A stretch of 64,000 nt of DNA from Bradyrhizobium diazoefficiens USDA 110 (GCF_000011365.1 NC_004463.1:7116001-7180000); one strand, 5' to 3'; counted from the first letter of the stretch, positions 52,843 to 62,220 are shown. Translations and numbers: made by a program. The notes: generated from the letters alone by a model not told the origin.

Positions 52843-53327
52843 CAGACAGAGCTCCCCGCAAGCCGCGTCAGCGCAGGACCGGTGACGCGGCACAGCGTCC
52901 AGTCGTCCATCATGACGGCACCGAGCGACTTGTAGAACGCGATCGACGGCGCGTTCCAGTCAAGCACCGCCCATTGCAGGCGCGACCAGCCGTTCTCGAC
53001 GCATTCCTTTGCGAGATAGACCAGCAGCGCCTTGCCGAGGCCTTTGCCCCGATGCGACGGCCGCACATACAGATCCTCGAGATAGATGCCGTGACGGCCG
53101 CTGAAGGTGGAGAAATTGGCGAACCAGACCGCAAAGCCGACCGCCTCGCCGTTCCACTCGGCGATCGCGCAGTAGAGCCGCGGTCGCTCGCCGAACAGCG
53201 CATCCGCGATGTCAGCCTCGGTCGCCTCGACCTCGTGCGAGAGCTTTTCGTATTCGGCGAGCTCGCGGATGAAGGCAAGAACCAGCCCGGCTTCGCCGGG
53301 ACGCACGCGGCGGATGTTGAGCGACAT
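52842..53327 (-). CDS. GNAT-family N-acetyltransferase
   Basis: A 161-residue acetyltransferase of the GNAT fold. The acetyl-CoA loop is YVRPSHRGKGLGKALLVYLAKE (R/QxxGxG/A), with the strand YLEDL before it; IRRVRPGEAGLVLAFIRELAEYEK is the N-terminal helix. Resembles the diamine/spermidine-acetyltransferase group. It starts 5 bp after thyA. Substrate unknown. Confidence 0.93.
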   Translation of the reverse strand: MSLNIRRVRPGEAGLVLAFIRELAEYEKLSHEVEATEADIADALFGERPRLYCAIAEWNGEAVGFAVWFANFSTFSGRHGIYLEDLYVRPSHRGKGLGKALLVYLAKECVENGWSRLQWAVLDWNAPSIAFYKSLGAVMMDDWTLCRVTGPALTRLAGSSV

Positions 53328-53332
53328 CTGCG

Positions 53333-54127
53333 TCAGACCGCGACTTCCGCCTTGATGTGCGGGTGCGGATCGTAGCCGACGAGCTCGAAATCCTCGAAGC
53401 GGAAGGAGAAGATGTCCTTCACGTCAGGATTGATCCGCATCACCGGCAGCGCACGCGGCGCGCGCGTGAGCTGGAGCTTCGCCTGCTCCAGATGGTTGGA
53501 ATAGAGATGGGTGTCGCCGAACGAATGCACGAAGTCGCCGGGCTTGAGGCCCGTGACCTGCGCCACCATCATGGTGAGCAGCGCATAGGAGGCGATGTTG
53601 AAGGGCACGCCGAGGAATACGTCGGCCGAGCGCTGATAGAGCTGGCACGACAGCTTGCCGTTGGCGACATAGAACTGGAACAGGCAATGGCACGGCGGCA
53701 ACGCCATCTTGTCGACCTCGGCCGGATTCCAGGCCGAGACGATCAGGCGGCGCGAGTCCGGATTGCGCTTGATCATGTCGACGACGTTGGCGATCTGGTC
53801 GATGCTGCGTCCGTCCGGCGCGGGCCAGGAACGCCACTGATGACCGTAGACCGGGCCGAGATCGCCATTGGCGTCCGCCCACTCGTCCCAGATGGTGACG
53901 CCGTTGTCGCGCAGATATTTGATGTTGGTGTCGCCCTTCAGGAACCACAACAGCTCGTGCACGATCGCCTTCAGCGGCAGCCGCTTGGTGGTCAGCATCG
54001 GGAAGCCGGCCGACAGATTAAAGCGCATCTGATGGCCGAACACCGAGAGCGTGCCGGTGCCGGTCCGGTCGGTCTTCTCGGCGCCGTCTGAAAGAATCCG
54101 CTCGAGCAGGTCCTGATACTGGTGCAT
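53333..54127 (-). CDS. thyA: Thymidylate synthase
   Basis: A 264-residue enzyme methylating dUMP with methylene-tetrahydrofolate. The catalytic Cys146 is in [12 protein letters not shown], the same residue number as E. coli ThyA, and [10 protein letters not shown] plus [19 protein letters not shown] bind dUMP and folate. First gene of the thyA-GNAT-folA unit. Confidence 0.97.
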   Translation of the reverse strand: MHQYQDLLERILSDGAEKTDRTGTGTLSVFGHQMRFNLSAGFPMLTTKRLPLKAIVHELLWFLKGDTNIKYLRDNGVTIWDEWADANGDLGPVYGHQWRSWPAPDGRSIDQIANVVDMIKRNPDSRRLIVSAWNPAEVDKMALPPCHCLFQFYVANGKLSCQLYQRSADVFLGVPFNIASYALLTMMVAQVTGLKPGDFVHSFGDTHLYSNHLEQAKLQLTRAPRALPVMRINPDVKDIFSFRFEDFELVGYDPHPHIKAEVAV

Positions 54128-54206
54128 GTGTCGTGTGCCTTTGGGGAGGCCGCGAACTTAGCGGCCACCCCCGCGCTGCGACAGCGGCGATTCGCTGCCT
54201 GCACCG

Positions 54207-54236
54207 ATTATACCCGGAAAAAGTGAGCGTTTCCGG
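54207..54236 (-). promoter_or_regulatory. Possible thyA promoter with palindrome
   Basis: TATAAT (54212-54207) lies 80 bp before thyA on the minus strand, but I find no matching -35. CCGGAAA / TTTCCGG at 54214-54236 form a 7-bp inverted pair directly before it. Confidence 0.3.
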
Positions 54237-54296
54237 TGCAAACGGCAAGGGGCGGAACTCGCGTCCCGCCCCCGCCTATCGGCTTGATTGTGCTGG

Positions 54297-55277
54297 TTAA
54301 CTGGCCGGCTTGAGCACCGGGGTCCATTTCGCGATCTCGTTCTTCACGAGGGTCGCGAGCGCCTCCGGCGTCCGGTCCTTTGGGCCCGGGATGACGCTGC
54401 CGAGCTCGAGCAGGCGCTTCCTCACCGTCTCGTCCTCGAGCGCTTTGACGGCGGCGGCGTTCAGGCTCGCCACGATGGCCGGCGAAGTTCCCTTCGGTGC
54501 GAACATCGCGTTCCAGGCCTGGGCCTGGAACGCAGGCAGGCCGGCTTCCGTCGTCGTCGGCACGTTCGGCAGCGACGGATTGCGCTCGGCCGTTGCGATC
54601 GCATAGGCCTTGATGGTGCCGGCGTTGATCTGTGGCACGGCGTTGACGATCTGGTCGCACATGTAGTCGACCTGCCCCGCCACCAGCGCGTTCATCGCGG
54701 GGCCGGTGCCGTTGAAGGGCACGCCGACCGGCTTGATGTCGAGGATGGCGTGCAACAGCTCGCAGGACACGTGCGAGACCGAGCCGACGCCGGCATGCGC
54801 CGCGTTCACCTTCTCGGCATTGGCCTTCACGTAGGTGACGAACTCCTTCAGGTCCTTCGGCGGAAAGTCCTTGCGCGCCAGGATCAGGATCGGCGTGCCC
54901 GCGAGCAGCGCGATCGGCTCGAAGTCTTTCTCCGGATGATAGGCCAGTTTCGGATAGAGCGGCACGGATGCGGCATGCGTGCCCATATGCCCCGTGATCA
55001 GCGTATAGCCGTCATTGGCCGCGCGCGCGGCCCGCGCGGTCGCGGTGGTGCCGCCGGCGCCGACCACGTTCTCGATGACGATGCTCTGCCCCAGCGTCTG
55101 CGCCATGTGCGCGGTAACGATGCGCGAGATCACGTCGGTCGGGCCGCCGGCCGCGAACGGCACGATCATGGTGATGCCGCGCGTCGGATAGGTCTGCGCC
55201 TGAGACGGTGCGACAAACGCGCACAGCGATGCGGCAGCCGCGGCACATGCGCCCGCGAGCGCGCGAATAAAGGTCAT
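54297..55277 (-). CDS. tctC: Bug/TctC-family periplasmic solute-binding protein
   Basis: A 326-residue receptor with signal peptide (FVAPSQAQ). Bug-family markers: YPTRGITMIVPFAAGGPTDVISR and IVIENVVGAGGTTATARAARA. It is the likely receptor for TctA/TctB just upstream, though a strong terminator separates them. GGAGATCGAC precedes the ATG. Ligands of the family are tricarboxylates and other carboxylic acids; not determinable here. Confidence 0.92.
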   Translation of the reverse strand: MTFIRALAGACAAAAASLCAFVAPSQAQTYPTRGITMIVPFAAGGPTDVISRIVTAHMAQTLGQSIVIENVVGAGGTTATARAARAANDGYTLITGHMGTHAASVPLYPKLAYHPEKDFEPIALLAGTPILILARKDFPPKDLKEFVTYVKANAEKVNAAHAGVGSVSHVSCELLHAILDIKPVGVPFNGTGPAMNALVAGQVDYMCDQIVNAVPQINAGTIKAYAIATAERNPSLPNVPTTTEAGLPAFQAQAWNAMFAPKGTSPAIVASLNAAAVKALEDETVRKRLLELGSVIPGPKDRTPEALATLVKNEIAKWTPVLKPAS

Positions 55278-55334
55278 GTCGATCTCCTTGTCGGTCCCAG
55301 GTCGGTTCCTTGTCGACTCCTTGGGACACAAACA

Positions 55335-55363
55335 AAAATGCCGGCCACAAGGGCCGGCATTTT
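55335..55363. terminator. Strong bidirectional intrinsic terminator
   Basis: AAAATGCCGGCC and GGCCGGCATTTT form a perfect 12-bp stem with a 5-nt loop and A/T tails, between the tctA stop and tctC start. Confidence 0.9.
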
Positions 55364-55440
55364 CATTTCACGAAGACATCACACAAGTCGATTCGACTTC
55401 CGAATGCGGCGCGCGGACGCAGGGCGCCGCGCCGACGCGA

Positions 55441-56955
55441 TCAGTTCTCGGATTCGGTGAACACCTCGTCGCGCTTGGCGCGCAGCGCGGGCAGCACCGT
55501 GAGGATCAATAGGCTCGCCGCGATCGCCAGCAACACCGCCGACAACGGACGCGTCAGGAACACGCTCCAGTCGCCGCGCGAGATCAGCAGTGCGCGGCGC
55601 AGGTTCTCTTCCATCAGCGGTCCGAGCACCATGCCGAGCAGCAGCGGTGCCGGCTCGAAATCGTGCTTGATCAGCCAGTAGCCGACGAGACCGAACACGC
55701 CGGCGAGGATGACGTCGACCGGTGCGTTGTTCACCGAGTAGATGCCGATCGCGCAGAAGATCACGATCGAGGGGAACATCAGCCGGTAAGGCACGCGCAG
55801 CAGGCGGACCCAGATTCCGACCAGCGGCAGATTGATGATGATCAGCATCAGGTTGCCGATCCACATCGAGGCGATCATGCCCCAGACGAGATCCGGCTGC
55901 TTCTGCATCACCTGCGGGCCCGGCACGATGCCATGGATGGTCATCGCGCCCACCATCAGCGCCATCACCGCGTTCGGCGGGATGCCGAGGGTGAGCAGCG
56001 GGATGAAGGAGGTCTGCGCCGCCGCGTTGTTGGCGCTCTCCGGCGCCGCCACGCCCTCGATCGCACCGCGGCCGAACCGCGACGGGTTCTTGGCGATCTT
56101 CTTCTCGAGCGTATAGGCCGCAAAGGACGCGATCACGGCACCGCCGCCCGGCAGGATGCCGAGGATCGAGCCGAGCACGGTGCCGCGCAGGATCGCAGGC
56201 GCGGAGTCGCGCAGATCCTTCCTGGTCGGCATCAGGCCGGTGATCTTCTGCTGCACGAGGTCTCGGTTCATCTCGGCGCCGGCGTCGAGGTTGCGGATGA
56301 TCTCGGCAAAGCCGAACACGCCCATCGCGACCGTTGCAAAGCCGAGACCGTCGGCGAGCTCCGGAATGTTGAAGGCCATGCGCGAAGCGCCGGTCTCGAT
56401 GTCCGAGCCGACCATCGACATGAGCAGGCCAAGCACGATCATCGCGATCGCCTTCAGCACCGAGCCCTTGGCCAGCACGACCGCGAAGATCAGGCCGAGC
56501 ACCATCAGCGAGAAATACTCGGCCGGGCCGAACGCCAGCGCGAGCTTGGTCAGCGGCGCGCCGAGCACGGCGATGAGCACGGTCGCGACGCAGCCGGCGA
56601 AGAACGAGCCGATCGCGGCGATCGCCAGCGCGGGGCCGGCACGGCCCTGCTTGGCCATCTGGTGACCGTCGATGGCGGTGACGACCGATGTCGCCTCGCC
56701 GGGTATGTTGACCAGGATCGACGTGGTCGAGCCGCCATATTGCGCACCGTAATAGATGCCGGCGAGCATGATCAGCGCGCCGACCGGCGGCAATCCGAAG
56801 GTGATCGGCAGCAGCATCGCGACGGTGGCGATGGTGCCGATGCCCGGGAGAACGCCGACCAGCGTGCCGACGAGGGCGCCGATCAGGCACATCAGGAGGT
56901 TGATCGGAGAGAGCGCGACGGCGAAGCCGTGGGCGAGGTTGGCAAAAATATCCAT
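55441..56955 (-). CDS. tctA: Tripartite tricarboxylate transporter large membrane subunit TctA
   Basis: A 504-residue membrane protein with about 11-12 segments. The family signature is GALVGTLVGVLPGIGTIATVAMLLP, repeated at GILPGGGAVIASFAAYTLEKK, the internal repeat typical of TctA. GAGG precedes the ATG. It starts 8 bp after tctB and forms the channel with it. Confidence 0.95.
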   Translation of the reverse strand: MDIFANLAHGFAVALSPINLLMCLIGALVGTLVGVLPGIGTIATVAMLLPITFGLPPVGALIMLAGIYYGAQYGGSTTSILVNIPGEATSVVTAIDGHQMAKQGRAGPALAIAAIGSFFAGCVATVLIAVLGAPLTKLALAFGPAEYFSLMVLGLIFAVVLAKGSVLKAIAMIVLGLLMSMVGSDIETGASRMAFNIPELADGLGFATVAMGVFGFAEIIRNLDAGAEMNRDLVQQKITGLMPTRKDLRDSAPAILRGTVLGSILGILPGGGAVIASFAAYTLEKKIAKNPSRFGRGAIEGVAAPESANNAAAQTSFIPLLTLGIPPNAVMALMVGAMTIHGIVPGPQVMQKQPDLVWGMIASMWIGNLMLIIINLPLVGIWVRLLRVPYRLMFPSIVIFCAIGIYSVNNAPVDVILAGVFGLVGYWLIKHDFEPAPLLLGMVLGPLMEENLRRALLISRGDWSVFLTRPLSAVLLAIAASLLILTVLPALRAKRDEVFTESEN

Positions 56956-56962
56956 CACGCCC

Positions 56963-57724
56963 TCACTGGATCAGGAAACGCGGAAACATCGGCATCGGTA
57001 GCCCGAGCACGTAAGGGAAGAGCAGCGCGCAGCCGAGCGTCAAGCAGGCGCCGACGACGGCAGCCTCCAGCCAGCGCGTCTCATGCGAGCCCATCGCCGC
57101 GATCATGAAGCTCGCGAAGGCGGAGACCACGAGGCCCAGCGGCCGGATCGCGAGCGCGAAAAACACGATCGAGACCATCACGAACAGCGGCCCGCGCCAG
57201 GAATAATGGGCCATCGCCGGCCCATCGGTCAGAAGGCCGGTCAAGGCAATGCCGGCGGACAAGGCGACCAGCAGCCCGCCGAACATGCGCGGCGCGGTGC
57301 CCGCACCGAAGGAGAAGCCGCGCATGCCCTGCAAATCGCTCGAGGCCCACAGCGCGAACAGCGCGAGCGCCATCAGGATGACGCCGCCAACATAATCCTG
57401 GGCCGACCGGATGGTCATGAACAGCGTGACGATCGCCACCGCAAAGACCGGATAGGAATAGATCAGCGCCAGCAGCACGTCGGATGACGCCTTCTTGGTC
57501 TCACCGCCGACCGATCCGATCAGTGCCGCGGGAGCGCCCGCGACCAGCGCGGTGGCGTGGTTGATCAGGACGGTGGCCGGGCCGCGTCCCGCGCCCCAGC
57601 CAAAGATCGTCCCGATCGACCAGATGAATTCGAATATCTGCGGCGCAACGGCCAGCAGACAAAAACCGATCGCCACCGAGGTGTTTCGGGTGGCTGTCGC
57701 TGAGTGGCCCATCGTATCGGCCAT
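56963..57724 (-). CDS. tctB: Tripartite tricarboxylate transporter small membrane subunit TctB
   Basis: A 253-residue membrane protein, longer than the ~150-residue classic TctB because of extra N-terminal membrane segments. Hydrophobic segments include VGGVILMALALFALWASS and PLFVMVSIVFFALAIRPLGLVVSAF. It begins the tctB-tctA unit with GGAGGAGACATGC before its ATG. Confidence 0.9.
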   Translation of the reverse strand: MADTMGHSATATRNTSVAIGFCLLAVAPQIFEFIWSIGTIFGWGAGRGPATVLINHATALVAGAPAALIGSVGGETKKASSDVLLALIYSYPVFAVAIVTLFMTIRSAQDYVGGVILMALALFALWASSDLQGMRGFSFGAGTAPRMFGGLLVALSAGIALTGLLTDGPAMAHYSWRGPLFVMVSIVFFALAIRPLGLVVSAFASFMIAAMGSHETRWLEAAVVGACLTLGCALLFPYVLGLPMPMFPRFLIQ

Positions 57725-57818
57725 GCATGTCTCCTCCGCGACCCGTAAGTCACGCGCAGTGTTGTTCTAATCGGCTGGAAATGGATCCCTCGCCCGGATC
57801 ACTGCCTAGCGATTTTCA

Positions 57819-58349
57819 TTACACAATGCCAGCAAAACCCAACAAGCCCCCGGCGAGCAGGAGCCATAGTGGATTGATGCGCGAGACCGCTGCGAGCACC
57901 GCAACCATCGCGGTCAGAAGCACCGCAGCAATCGTGCGATCGGTCGCGTTGGCCAGGATCAGGGCACTCGCCGCCATCAATCCGATCGAGAGCGGAACCA
58001 ATGCAGCCTGGATCAGGCCGGGCCAGCGCGATTGGCTCGGCCGGTTCAAGAGCCGGCTGACATAGTAGGCAACCAGCGCGGTCGGCAGGCACATGGCCAG
58101 CGTCGCTGCCAGCGCGCCGGGGATGCCGGCGACGGCATAGCCGATTAACGTCACGATAAGCACGTTCGGACCTGGCGAGAGCTGCGCGATCGCATAGGCA
58201 TCAGTGAACTGCTTGTCGGTCATCCAGTGATGCACATCGACCGCGATACGGTGCATCTCGGGCACCGCGGCCGCGGCGCCGCCGACCGCGAACAGCGACA
58301 TCAGCGCAAAGGTGGAGATCAACGCCCAGATCGGGTTCTCGGCGTTCAC
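57819..58349 (-). CDS. chrA: Half-size chromate transporter, second subunit
   Basis: A 176-residue CHR-domain membrane protein. The hallmark is FAVGGAAAAVPEMHRIAV and FTDAYAIAQLSPGPNVLIVTLIGYA. Short-chain CHR proteins work as pairs, equivalent to the two halves of full ChrA, moving chromate out of the cell. It overlaps its partner by 4 bp (ATGA). Confidence 0.93.
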   Translation of the reverse strand: MNAENPIWALISTFALMSLFAVGGAAAAVPEMHRIAVDVHHWMTDKQFTDAYAIAQLSPGPNVLIVTLIGYAVAGIPGALAATLAMCLPTALVAYYVSRLLNRPSQSRWPGLIQAALVPLSIGLMAASALILANATDRTIAAVLLTAMVAVLAAVSRINPLWLLLAGGLLGFAGIV

Positions 58350-58861
58350 GCTGCTACCTTCCGCCGCAGGAGGAAGGTGGCGCCGACACTCACGGGGATC
58401 GCGACCAGCAGCACCGCCTGGAGCGGCAGGCGAAGCACGCCGAGGAGGCCGACCGCCGCGCAGGAGATGCCTGCGAGGATGCGGCGCAGCACCTCCACAT
58501 CGCCGAACCGGGCGTAGATGATCGCAAGCACGGTCATGATCAGCGTCGGCGGCAGCAGCAGCCCGGTAAAGGCGGCAACGCCGCCCGCGATCCCGCGCAG
58601 CCGCGCGCCAAAGACCATCGACAGATTGACGATGTTGGGCCCGGGCAGGAAATGGCAGAGCGCGAAGGTTTCGTTGAACTCGTCCGCCGTCATCCAGCGG
58701 TGCTGCTCGACGATCGCCCGCCGGGCGAACACCAGAACCCCGCCGAAACCGGCCAGGGACATCCGGGCGAAGGCGACGAACAGCGCGGCCAGGCTGGGCG
58801 GAGGGCCGCTGGTCGCGGCACGATCCGGCTCTTGGGCGGCCGGTGCTGAATCCGGGGACAT
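58346..58861 (-). CDS. chrA: Half-size chromate transporter, first subunit
   Basis: A 171-residue CHR-domain membrane protein. Hallmark: FGGVLVFARRAIVEQHRW and FALCHFLPGPNIVNLSMVFG. A ~25-residue hydrophilic N-terminus precedes it. Partner of the next gene, with which it overlaps; both are needed for transport in studied pairs. It is divergent from ssrA. Confidence 0.93.
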   Translation of the reverse strand: MSPDSAPAAQEPDRAATSGPPPSLAALFVAFARMSLAGFGGVLVFARRAIVEQHRWMTADEFNETFALCHFLPGPNIVNLSMVFGARLRGIAGGVAAFTGLLLPPTLIMTVLAIIYARFGDVEVLRRILAGISCAAVGLLGVLRLPLQAVLLVAIPVSVGATFLLRRKVAA

Positions 58862-58980
58862 GTCAGGAGCTTAGAACGAGGGCCGCCGCGAGGCCAAGGC
58901 TATCCGGAACCTATCCAAAGGGAACCGCGCCATGCCGCGCCAAACCCCTGTCTTTCTAAACCTTTGCCCCCTATATTGGG

Positions 58981-59315
58981 GGTGCCGGTTCGCCGGCTAT
59001 GGAAATAAACGGTCGTCGTAATAAACCATTCGGACCCGGGGGCGGTACCCGGCGCCTCCACCAAAGCCCACCAGCGGGCTAGCCCTAGAAGCGGGTTTTG
59101 GCGGGGGCGAAATAGGATCGACGAGGGCGTAAAGGGCGTGCTTTTTCCCGGTATTGTTCCGCCGTTATCGGGCTACTGCAATAGTTGCCAACGACAACTT
59201 TGCTCCGGTTGCTCAGGCTGCGTAACGCAGTTTGAAAGACCATCTTAAAGTCCTAACGGGTTAAGCTCCGTTAGGCGGGGTTCGGAGGCACCTGGCAACA
59301 GAAGCCTCCACTTAC
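58981..59315 (+). ncRNA. ssrA: Two-piece (permuted) tmRNA gene
   Basis: The circularly permuted alphaproteobacterial form: the acceptor piece (about 58981-59063) comes first, then a 39-nt spacer, then the coding piece (about 59103-59315). The acceptor ends CGCCTCC-A-CCA with encoded CCA at 59061-59063. It pairs with GGGGGCG at 59103-59109, giving seven pairs with G-U as the third (the alanine identity pair). The coding piece has GGATCGACGAGGG near its start and the tag ORF. It rescues stalled ribosomes. From memory, this RNA was first found in B. japonicum as sra, needed for nodule development. TATATT at 58972-58977 is a possible -10. Exact outer ends are estimates. Confidence 0.95.
59187..59225 (+). 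CDS. tmRNA proteolysis tag reading frame
   Basis: GCC AAC GAC AAC TTT GCT CCG GTT GCT CAG GCT GCG TAA encodes ANDNFAPVAQAA. Ribosomes add alanine from the tmRNA, then this tag, which marks the protein for ClpXP. The hydrophobic -VAQAA end is the degradation signal; AND at the front is the SspB contact. Confidence 0.92.
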   Translation, partial: ANDNFAPVAQAA

Positions 59316-59417
59316 CTTCGATTTCCTCCCCCACGGGGACTCCTGCTGACCCGTCAGGCGCGGTACTATTGCGGCTTGGCGAGTCGGGCCGGCAGGGCCC
59401 AACTCCTGGAATGCAAC

Positions 59418-59945
59418 ATGACCACCATGGCGACCGATCATATCCGATACGATGTGCTGGCCCGCGACGCGCTGCGCGGCGTGCTGCGGAAGGTGCTGAC
59501 CGACGCCGCGTCGCATGGACTGCCGGGCGAGCATCATTTCTTCATCACCTTCGTGTCGAAGGCCGAGGGCGTGAAGCTGTCGTCGCGGCTCCTGGCGCAA
59601 TATCCGGAAGAGATGACGATCATCCTGCAGCATCAGTTCTGGGATCTGACCGTGCTCGAGGACCGCTTCGAGGTCGGCCTGTCGTTCGGCGGCATTCCGG
59701 AGCGGCTGGTGGTGCCGTTCAGCGCCATCAAGAGCTTCCTCGATCCGTCCGTGAAGTTCGGCCTCCAGTTCGACACGTCCGATGTCGCCGAGGTCGCGCC
59801 CGAGACGTTGCCCGCGGCCCCTGCCCCTTCGGCCCTGTCGGTGCCCACGCCCGCCACGGACAAGGCGGAGACCGCGGAAGAGCCGACCCCGCCGAGCCAG
59901 GGCGGCGCCGAAGTCGTGCGGCTCGATCGTTTCCGCAAGAAATGA
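59418..59945 (+). CDS. sspB: SspB-family ClpXP adaptor
   Basis: A 175-residue alphaproteobacterial SspB (former DUF1321). The substrate domain is IRYDVLARDALRGVLRKVLTDAASHGLPGEHHFFITF followed by VGLSFGGIPERLVVPFSAIKSFLDPSVKFGLQF; a Pro/Ala-rich linker leads to the ClpX-binding tail VVRLDRFRKK. It binds ssrA-tagged proteins and delivers them to ClpXP. I start at ATG 59418 with GGA upstream; 59427 is possible. It follows ssrA by ~100 bp on the same strand. Confidence 0.95.
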   Translation: MTTMATDHIRYDVLARDALRGVLRKVLTDAASHGLPGEHHFFITFVSKAEGVKLSSRLLAQYPEEMTIILQHQFWDLTVLEDRFEVGLSFGGIPERLVVPFSAIKSFLDPSVKFGLQFDTSDVAEVAPETLPAAPAPSALSVPTPATDKAETAEEPTPPSQGGAEVVRLDRFRKK

Positions 59946-60002
59946 TCTAGGCTACCGCGCGAGACCGTCGCGTCCGGCCAAACTGCCTATATAGAGGAGC
60001 AC

Positions 60003-61469
60003 ATGAAGAGGCCGCGCGGCATTTCGCGCGGCGGAATGGATGTGCTCATGGCCAAATCTGCACGCACGAAGACCGCTCGCCCCGCGACCCGCACCGAGAC
60101 CGACAGTTTCGGTCCCATCGAGGTCCCCTCCGATCGCTATTGGGGCGCGCAGACCGAACGTTCGCGGCAGAATTTCCGCATCGGCACGGATCGCATGCCG
60201 ATCTCGCTCGTGCATGCGCTCGGCATCGTCAAGCTCGCCGCGGCGCAGTCCAACCGCGAGCTCGGCCTGCTCGACCAGCGCCGCGCCAGTGCCATCATCC
60301 GCGCCGCGCGCGAGGTGATCGACGGCAGCCTCGACGATCATTTCCCGCTCGTCGTGTGGCAGACCGGCTCGGGCACGCAGACCAACATGAACCTCAACGA
60401 GGTGATCGCCAACCGCGCCAATGAGCTGCTCGGCGGCGAGCTCGGCGCCAAGAAGCCGGTGCATCCGAACGATCACGTCAACATGAGCCAGTCGTCGAAC
60501 GACTCTTTTCCCACCGCAATGCATATCGCGGCGGCGAGCCGCATCACCGCCGATCTCGTTCCTGCCCTTGGCGAACTGCTCCGCGCGCTGCGCAAGAAGG
60601 AGAAGGAGTTCGCCAAGATCGTCAAGATCGGCCGCACCCACACCCAGGACGCGACGCCGCTGACGCTCGGCCAGGAATTCTCCGGCTATGCCGCGCAGGT
60701 CGAAAGCGGGATCGCGCGACTGAAGGTCGCGGTGAAGGAGCTCTATCCGCTGGCGCAGGGCGGCACCGCCGTCGGCACCGGCCTCAACGCGAAGCCGCGC
60801 TTTGCAAGACTGTTCGCAAAGCACGTTGCCGGAATCACCAAACTGCCCTTCACCAGCGCCGCCAACAAATTCGAGGCGCTGGCCTCGAACGATGCTTATG
60901 TGCTGGCGCACGGCGCCATCAGTTCGGTCGCGACAGGCCTGTTCAAGATCGCCAACGACATCCGCCTGCTCGGATCGGGTCCGCGCTCAGGGCTCGGCGA
61001 GCTGATCCTGCCGGAGAACGAACCGGGCTCGTCGATCATGCCGGGCAAGGTCAATCCGACGCAGTGCGAGGCGATGACCATGGTGTGCTGCCAGGTGTTC
61101 GGCAATCACACCGCGATCACGGTCGCCGGCAGCCAGGGCCATTTCGAGCTCAACGTCTACAAGCCCGTGCTGGCCTACAACATGCTGCACTCGATCCGCC
61201 TGATGGCCGATGCCGCGCGCTCCTTCACCGAACATTGCGTCAGCGGCATCCGCGCCGACGAAAAGCGCATAAGTGAGCTGATGCAGCGCTCGCTGATGCT
61301 GGTGACCGCGCTCGCACCGAAGATCGGCTACGACAACGCCGCCAAGGTCGCGAAGACGGCGCATGCCAACGGCACCACGCTGAAGGAGGAAGCGCTGCGG
61401 CTCGGCTTCGTCACAGCGGACGAGTTCGACCGTTTGGTGCAGCCGGAGAAGATGACGAAACCGGGGTAA
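60003..61469 (+). CDS. fumC: Fumarate hydratase class II
   Basis: A 488-residue TCA-cycle enzyme interconverting fumarate and malate. Class II markers: [44 protein letters not shown] and the catalytic loop [14 protein letters not shown]. The ATG at 60003 has GAGGAGCAC directly upstream; the conventional start MAKSARTK at 60048 has a weaker site, so the extra 15 residues are probable but not certain. Monocistronic. Confidence 0.96.
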   Translation: MKRPRGISRGGMDVLMAKSARTKTARPATRTETDSFGPIEVPSDRYWGAQTERSRQNFRIGTDRMPISLVHALGIVKLAAAQSNRELGLLDQRRASAIIRAAREVIDGSLDDHFPLVVWQTGSGTQTNMNLNEVIANRANELLGGELGAKKPVHPNDHVNMSQSSNDSFPTAMHIAAASRITADLVPALGELLRALRKKEKEFAKIVKIGRTHTQDATPLTLGQEFSGYAAQVESGIARLKVAVKELYPLAQGGTAVGTGLNAKPRFARLFAKHVAGITKLPFTSAANKFEALASNDAYVLAHGAISSVATGLFKIANDIRLLGSGPRSGLGELILPENEPGSSIMPGKVNPTQCEAMTMVCCQVFGNHTAITVAGSQGHFELNVYKPVLAYNMLHSIRLMADAARSFTEHCVSGIRADEKRISELMQRSLMLVTALAPKIGYDNAAKVAKTAHANGTTLKEEALRLGFVTADEFDRLVQPEKMTKPG

Positions 61470-61655
61470 TTCCTAATTCCGATAGTCATCCGTAATGATA
61501 CGGAGCCAAAAAGCTCATAATTGTAAGGCTTAAAGGACAGGATTTGATTACCGTCAATGTTCCGGAAAGACGGCGTGCTACGCAGCTATTCTGCCCTTGG
61601 CGGGGCGAAATTCATCGTTTGATGGCCCAAGGGGCCGATTGACGAGGACGAGCAA

Positions 61656-61733
61656 ATGACAATCAAGTCTTGTGGGGCGCGACGCGGCCCCCTGTTTCTG
61701 AATGTTTCATCCTGCCTGAAGAGGATCGGATGA
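61656..61733 (+). CDS. Possible 25-residue small ORF
   Basis: MTIKSCGARRGPLF... preceded by GACGAGGACGAGCAA; ends just before the DUF4169 gene. It could be a leader or chance. No other support. Confidence 0.25.
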   Translation: MTIKSCGARRGPLFLNVSSCLKRIG

Positions 61734-61745
61734 TGGAGACGCGGC

Positions 61746-61934
61746 ATGGGGAACGTCATCAACCTGAATCGTTTCCGGAAGCGCGCCGAGCGGGAAGCCT
61801 CGGCGAAGCAGGCGGACGCCAATCGAGCGAAGTTCGGCCGCACGAAGGCGGAGCGGTCGGCGGAGGAGACGCGCGCGGACAGGGCGAAGGAGCACCTGGA
61901 CAAGCATCAGATCGATCGCGAGGAGCAGCCATGA
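61746..61934 (+). CDS. DUF4169 small basic protein
   Basis: A 62-residue highly charged protein, MGNVINLNRFRKRAEREASA followed by long Arg/Lys/Glu/Ala helices. This is the DUF4169 family of alphaproteobacteria, usually next to a ribbon-helix-helix gene, as here (4-bp ATGA overlap). Function unknown; the two may form a regulatory pair. Confidence 0.9.
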   Translation: MGNVINLNRFRKRAEREASAKQADANRAKFGRTKAERSAEETRADRAKEHLDKHQIDREEQP

Positions 61935-62182
61935 AGTCGCCCGTCGTGAAACGATCGATCGTCGTCGCCGGTCACAAGACCAGCGTCAGCCTGGAAGAGG
62001 CGTTCTGGAACGGCATGAAGGAGATTTCGGGCCTGCGCAACATGACGCTGTCCGAGCTCGTCGGCGAGATCGACGGCAACCGCCAGCAGGGCAATCTGTC
62101 CTCGGCGATCCGCCTGTTCGTGCTGGACTACTTCAAGAGCCGCGCCATGGCCGTCCAGCCGGACAAGGTCCCGGCCCAATAG
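61931..62182 (+). CDS. Ribbon-helix-helix DNA-binding domain protein
   Basis: An 83-residue protein of the RHH_4 type. The N-terminal strand KRSIVVAGHKTSVSLEEAFW leads to the helices GMKEISGLRNMTLSELVGEID and GNLSSAIRLFVLDYF. Such proteins are dimeric DNA-binding regulators; targets unknown. AGGAG precedes the ATG inside the upstream gene's end. Cotranslated with the DUF4169 gene. Confidence 0.9.
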   Translation: MKSPVVKRSIVVAGHKTSVSLEEAFWNGMKEISGLRNMTLSELVGEIDGNRQQGNLSSAIRLFVLDYFKSRAMAVQPDKVPAQ

Positions 62183-62220
62183 CCGGCAAGGCGTCTTTTC
62201 GGCGCGTCGGGGCGTTCGCA

